Origin: Hassallia byssoidea VB512170
GTDB lineage: Bacteria > Cyanobacteriota > Cyanobacteriia > Cyanobacteriales > Nostocaceae
Reading direction: 5' to 3'
Length of the DNA stretch: 32,090 nt
Assembly (NCBI RefSeq): GCF_000817785.2
Contig: NZ_JTCM02000073.1
Span: forward strand, 1-32,090
A program made the translations under genes and the position numbers. The notes below the pieces were generated by a model. The model was not told where the DNA came from, did not search any database, and saw only the letters and a program-made list of their open reading frames with translations. Below are positions 30,459 to 32,090 of this stretch, in pieces; the stretch's first letter is position 1; every line of letters starts with the position of its first letter.

Positions 30459-31579
30459 AGTGTTTAGGATTCCTTTACTTGGTGGTCATCATGGTTGGCA
30501 GCTAAATTTCCGGCAAAAATTCTTTATATTTTTTTAGAATCCAAAGTGTTTGAATTAAGAATTTGTCTTCATCCATAACATTTGTATTCCATTGCACTCT
30601 CCTTTGGTTTGTTTCTAACTAGAATGAGCGGTGTCTAGATTTTCGCCACTACTGCGCCATCTGCGCTTTATGGTAAGCCATAACTATTATTCAGTTTTTA
30701 AGATTCTATACAATAAAGTTTCTGTAAGAACTTGCGTGACCTTTTTAAAAGTTTTTACATCAACTTTATCTTTCCGTCAATAACAGTTCGGCTTGTTACT
30801 ATAAAACTAGTGGTTACACTTACGTGAAAATCTTGCTTTTTTCCTATTTAATTAGAGCCTGAGGCGGTTATAGCATAATTCAGTAAAATTACTACATGTG
30901 CGATTTTTTCATGAGAAATTAGATGAGGCATTTATGAGAAAAATTATTGGAGATAAAATTTTTTTTCGGGATGACATAGACAGCAATCCAATTATTCTGT
31001 GTTAAGTGCCTCATGGCATGACTTTCCTCGGCTGACGAACACCAAAAGCGGCATAAATCCTTTTAGCTTTGATTAGCAGACCGCTACCGCTTCCTTTGGG
31101 GTTCCCCAGACATGAATGAGGAATAAAATTTATTTTCCTCTTTATTAAGGTACATCTGTTCTTGATTTTAGGAGTCTATTTTTCCTTAAGCTTTAAGCCT
31201 TGACTTTTGTTTGCTATCATGCATTAGTTTGCCTTGGGCGCTAAGAGCGGACACTTCTAAAGGATGCGCCTTCAAGGGTTCTCTTAGACGCTTGTCACAC
31301 GACACGCTCCTTGATGTGCGAACATCCGATGCAGGTCGCTCAAGACAAGTGGATCTAGTAAACAAGGCGTATTCCTATGAGTGAAAGAGTGTTTGTGAAA
31401 CCCTCAATAAATGCTAGAACCTCATGATTTTTGCGCAAAGCGCTCTTTTATAGGCATGATTACCACCCAAGAGCGGAAGTAAGGGTGCGCTTCAGATTCC
31501 GAATCCGAGAAGGCATTCAAGACAAGGAAGAGCGTTTACAATAATTTCAGTGTAATCAACCAAAATCTTACACCGTTTT
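30459..31579. promoter_or_regulatory. Long divergent intergenic region between the Npun_R1517-like gene and ndhM
   Basis: 1121 bases. The part nearest the minus-strand gene is A+T-rich. ATGAGGCA (30923-30930) and TGCCTCAT (31007-31014) form an exact 8-bp inverted repeat that encloses a 23-codon frame. CGCTCTT/AAGAGCG (31441-31447, 31469-31475) is a 7-bp inverted repeat about 105 bp before ndhM. The stretch about 31235-31370 is G+C-richer and repetitive in look, perhaps a decayed repeat. No definite promoter was assigned. Confidence 0.45.
30934..31005 (+). CDS. Possible 23-residue peptide frame inside an inverted repeat
   Basis: ATG to TAA encodes MRKIIGDKIFFRDDIDSNP-IILC. A GAGG stretch at 30925-30928 lies 5 bases upstream. 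The frame is enclosed by an ATGAGGCA/TGCCTCAT inverted repeat. Nothing similar is recognised, the frame is short enough to occur by chance, and it is listed only as a candidate. Confidence 0.15.
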   Translation: MRKIIGDKIFFRDDIDSNPIILC

Positions 31580-31930
31580 ATGGACAACCCGATGCTGCTC
31601 AAGTCAACAACCCGGCATATCCGCATTTTTGCCGGAGAAATTGACTCTCATGGCGAACTGGTTCCTAGCGATCAGGTCTTGACGTTAGATGTAGACCCAG
31701 ACAACGAATTTAACTGGAACGAAGACGCGCTGCAAAAGATTTATCACAAGTTTGATGAATTGGTCGAAGAATCTAGTGGCGCAGACCTGACAGACTACAA
31801 CTTGCGCCGCATAGGGTCAGATTTGGAGCATTACATGCGATCGCTTCTACAAAAAGGCGAAATCAGCTACAATCTCACTGCCCGCGTCACTAACTACAGC
31901 ATGGGTCTTCCCCAAGTCGCCCAAAAGTGA
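31580..31930 (+). CDS. ndhM: NAD(P)H-quinone oxidoreductase subunit M
   Basis: A 116-residue subunit of the cyanobacterial/plastid NDH-1 complex, which works in respiration, cyclic electron flow and CO2 uptake at the thylakoid membrane. NdhM is a peripheral-arm subunit specific to oxygenic phototrophs and has no cofactor of its own. The sequence MLLKSTTRHIRIFAGEID, LTLDVDPDNEFNW, KFDELVEESSGADLTDYNLRRIG and LLQKGEISYNLTARVTNYSMGLPQV is characteristic. There is no transmembrane helix, as expected. The start is the family N-terminus (MDNPMLLKS). It is alone on its strand here. Confidence 0.93.
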   Translation: MDNPMLLKSTTRHIRIFAGEIDSHGELVPSDQVLTLDVDPDNEFNWNEDALQKIYHKFDELVEESSGADLTDYNLRRIGSDLEHYMRSLLQKGEISYNLTARVTNYSMGLPQVAQK

Positions 31931-32090
31931 AAACTAAACAGTAAAGAGGGCAAAAGGGTAAAGGAATAAAGAACTTTCTTTTTCTTTTCTTTCCCTTGGA
32001 CTGAACCCGGACAAAAATGGACAGGCTTCTCCTTCAAAGACGCGAAGCGCGAACATCCTTTGTGACTCGCTATCGTGTTGAGGATCTTTA
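31931..32090. other. Right-edge intergenic DNA
   Basis: No gene is seen. Purine-rich AAAGGGTAAAGG followed by pyrimidine-rich CTTTCTTTTTCTTTTC (31952-31996) can pair as an imperfect hairpin after ndhM and may end its transcript. A GACGCGAAGCGCGAAC stretch lies at 32039-32053. Confidence 0.4.

Overview
The window is chromosomal DNA from a filamentous, probably heterocyst-forming cyanobacterium of the Nostocales. The evidence is the many GCGATCGC (HIP1) octamers, the short tandemly repeated heptamers such as GGGGAGT, CCAATGC and GATTTTG between genes, and typical cyanobacterial genes: an NdhM-like NDH-1 subunit, a CtpB-type protease, a KaiC-like ATPase and a protein resembling the heterocyst regulator family Npun_R1517. 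The genus cannot be fixed from sequence reading alone. No rRNA, tRNA or CRISPR array was seen.

Layout. 1-880: the start of a TnpB gene running off the left edge, divergent from a 50-residue ribbon-helix-helix protein. 1283-3751: aspA and a DUF362 protein, followed by about 1 kb of A+T-rich non-coding DNA. 4803-8373: a one-helix membrane protein, ppa, then panD with a metallo-beta-lactamase-fold protein that has lost its metal ligands, then a convergent diiron-type hydrolase. 8393-10753: a MITE-like element, a TrpD-like protein and a LysR regulator. 11120-14060: a tightly packed operon of a KaiC-like double ATPase, a stand-alone receiver and a histidine kinase with a degenerate receiver. 14238-20280: def, a small membrane protein, a RecB/Cas4-type nuclease, a GNAT acetyltransferase, recJ interrupted in frame by repeats, and a Uma2-family nuclease. 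20348-20722: a 21-bp tandem array that reads as a heptad coiled coil and is split by one nonsense codon. 20819-24776: a two-gene conflict module, an EACC1-like protein plus a CHAT protease-STAND NTPase-TPR protein. 25006-29566: a DUF218 protein, ctpB, a glycosyltransferase and a NarL-type response regulator. 30180-31930: the Npun_R1517-like gene and ndhM, divergent across 1.1 kb.

The most interesting signals are: (i) the EACC1/CHAT-STAND-TPR module, whose sensor consists of nearly identical 40-residue TPR units; (ii) a 41-43-nt structured repeat present in four copies whose outer stem shows compensatory base changes, one copy lying inside recJ; (iii) the heptad-coding array broken by a CAA-to-TAA change; (iv) the KaiC-like operon; and (v) the MBL-fold pseudoenzyme next to panD. 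Repeats have repeatedly been absorbed into coding sequence here, in recJ and twice in the CHAT gene.
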